64,000 bases of DNA from Pseudochryseolinea flava (GTDB lineage: Bacteria; Bacteroidota; Bacteroidia; Cytophagales; Cyclobacteriaceae). Below are positions 63,283 to 64,000 of the stretch, in pieces. The position numbers and the translations under genes were made by a program. The notes under the pieces were generated by a model. The model made no database searches. It worked only from the letters and a program-made list of their open reading frames with translations, and was not told the origin of the DNA. The number at the start of each line of letters is the position of its first letter. Within the stretch, counting starts at the first letter, position 1. Location: contig NZ_QMFY01000014.1 of assembly GCF_003286915.1 (NCBI RefSeq), positions 1 to 64,000 on the forward strand. The letters run 5' to 3'.

Positions 63283-64000
63283 ATGAAAAGAAAATTAATA
63301 TTAGCATTGATGGCGACGGTAGTATTCACCGTGTCATGTAACGAGGATCTTCTGGACAGAGATAATCCAAATGAGTTTACACCGGAATCGTTTTATAAAA
63401 ACGGTGATCAAATTGTCGGAGCGGTGAACGCTGCTTATACGAGCATGCAAAGTTTGGATCTCTTTTGTCGCGAGTATTTCTTTCTGCATGATATGAGAGG
63501 TGATGACGTCGTGTCGGGTGGAGGCCAACTTGAAACGCATCGCGACCAATTGTTGACAGGTAACCACGACGCTTCCAATGGTGTAGTGATGCAAGTTTGG
63601 CGTGGATGGTACCGACTGATTCATCAGACAAACCAGGTAATAGAAAATGCACCGAAAGCAACGGAAAACGTGACTGACGAATTGAAAGCACGTGTTATCG
63701 CGGAGGCGAAATTTCTGAGAGCTTTGGCTTACTTCGATCTTGTTACGATATGGGGCGGCGTTCCTTTGATGGAAACCTATGCTAAAAAAATCGGTGAAGA
63801 TTTACCGCGTGCGTCTGAAGATGCTGTTTATGCGTTGATCATATCTGATCTCGAGAACGCTGTTGCAAATCTTCCTGTTAAGGCTTCATACAACGCGAGC
63901 AACATCGCCAGAGCAAATAAAGAGGCAGCGCAAAATCTGTTGGCGCGTGTGTACATGCAGCGCGGAGAGTATAACAAAGCAGAACCACTGCTGGCATCTA
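63283..64000 (+). CDS. SusD/RagB lipoprotein, cut by the window end
   Basis: The first 239 codons of a SusD/RagB family surface lipoprotein. Lipobox near FTVSC (Cys at residue 19), then LDRDNPNEFTPESFYKN, a Trp/Tyr-rich segment (VMQVWRGWYRLIHQTNQVIEN) and AEAKFLRALAYFDLVTIWGGVPL, which is typical of the family. It forms the lid of the SusC transporter and binds glycans. No stop is reached before the window ends. Confidence 0.95.
   Translation, partial: MKRKLILALMATVVFTVSCNEDLLDRDNPNEFTPESFYKNGDQIVGAVNAAYTSMQSLDLFCREYFFLHDMRGDDVVSGGGQLETHRDQLLTGNHDASNGVVMQVWRGWYRLIHQTNQVIENAPKATENVTDELKARVIAEAKFLRALAYFDLVTIWGGVPLMETYAKKIGEDLPRASEDAVYALIISDLENAVANLPVKASYNASNIARANKEAAQNLLARVYMQRGEYNKAEPLLAS

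Noticed and set aside
1-64000. CRISPR array, insertion sequence or integrase
   Set aside because: No regularly spaced repeats, transposase or tyrosine/serine recombinase motifs were seen in any frame.

Overview
The window looks like a chromosomal segment of a Bacteroidota bacterium, most likely a Cytophagales-type gliding or soil lineage. This is inferred from a SusC/SusD pair, a hybrid two-component regulator of the HTCS type, a protein with a type IX secretion (T9SS) C-terminal domain, CHU_C-type Ig-like domains, Bacteroidetes-style conjugation genes (TraE to TraN), and promoters with the Bacteroidetes -33 TTG / -7 TAnnTTTG layout. No rRNA, complete tRNA, CRISPR array, integrase or transposase is visible.

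Region 1 (about 1-11.7 kb, + strand) is a conjugation (type IV secretion) operon of an integrative conjugative element: a small membrane protein, TraE, TraF, the TraG ATPase, a TraI-like protein, two TerB-annotated tra proteins, TraJ, TraK, a TraL-position protein, TraM, TraN, then accessory genes (a DUF3945-like protein and a DUF6943 protein). Genes are tightly packed with several ATGA/TGATG overlaps. Relaxase, coupling protein and integrase are not in the window.

Region 2 (11.7-30 kb) is ordinary chromosome: an AsmA/DUF748-like protein, small membrane and stress-type proteins, a lipoprotein, a LytTR response regulator with its propeller-containing LytS-type kinase, a sigma factor, an EreA-like protein, a linear-amide C-N hydrolase, a large surface protein with 14 GloVer repeats and a T9SS tail, and a three-gene molybdenum hydroxylase operon of the PaoABC type.

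Region 3 (30.3-34.6 kb) is a small accessory cassette: a RadC/JAB protein, a 67-aa protein and an SRAP (HMCES/YedK) DNA-crosslink protein under a promoter whose -33 element lies inside a perfect 29-bp palindrome, then four uncharacterised genes, one with an internal tandem duplication and one with a GNAT-like C-terminus. A 1076-aa phage-tail-like repeat protein follows.

Region 4 (38.3-55.1 kb) is a layered RHS toxin locus: a decayed RHS tip with a surviving probable immunity gene, an outer-membrane protein with a leaderless promoter, a two-part Sec-exported RHS system (1204-aa SpvB/RHS-like protein, a small secreted protein, a 1760-aa RHS protein ending in a JAMM-type DUF4329 toxin), its NTF2-fold immunity lipoprotein, then an orphan replacement tip (RHS junction plus a second JAMM-type toxin) with its own candidate immunity gene. 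It ends near a 22-nt tRNA 3'-end remnant followed by a terminator, which may be an old integration scar.

Region 5 (55.3-64 kb) is the start of a glycan-utilisation locus: an HTCS regulator, SusC and a SusD cut by the window end. The strongest candidates for undescribed biology are the palindrome-controlled SRAP cassette and the tandem JAMM-toxin RHS array with its orphan tip.
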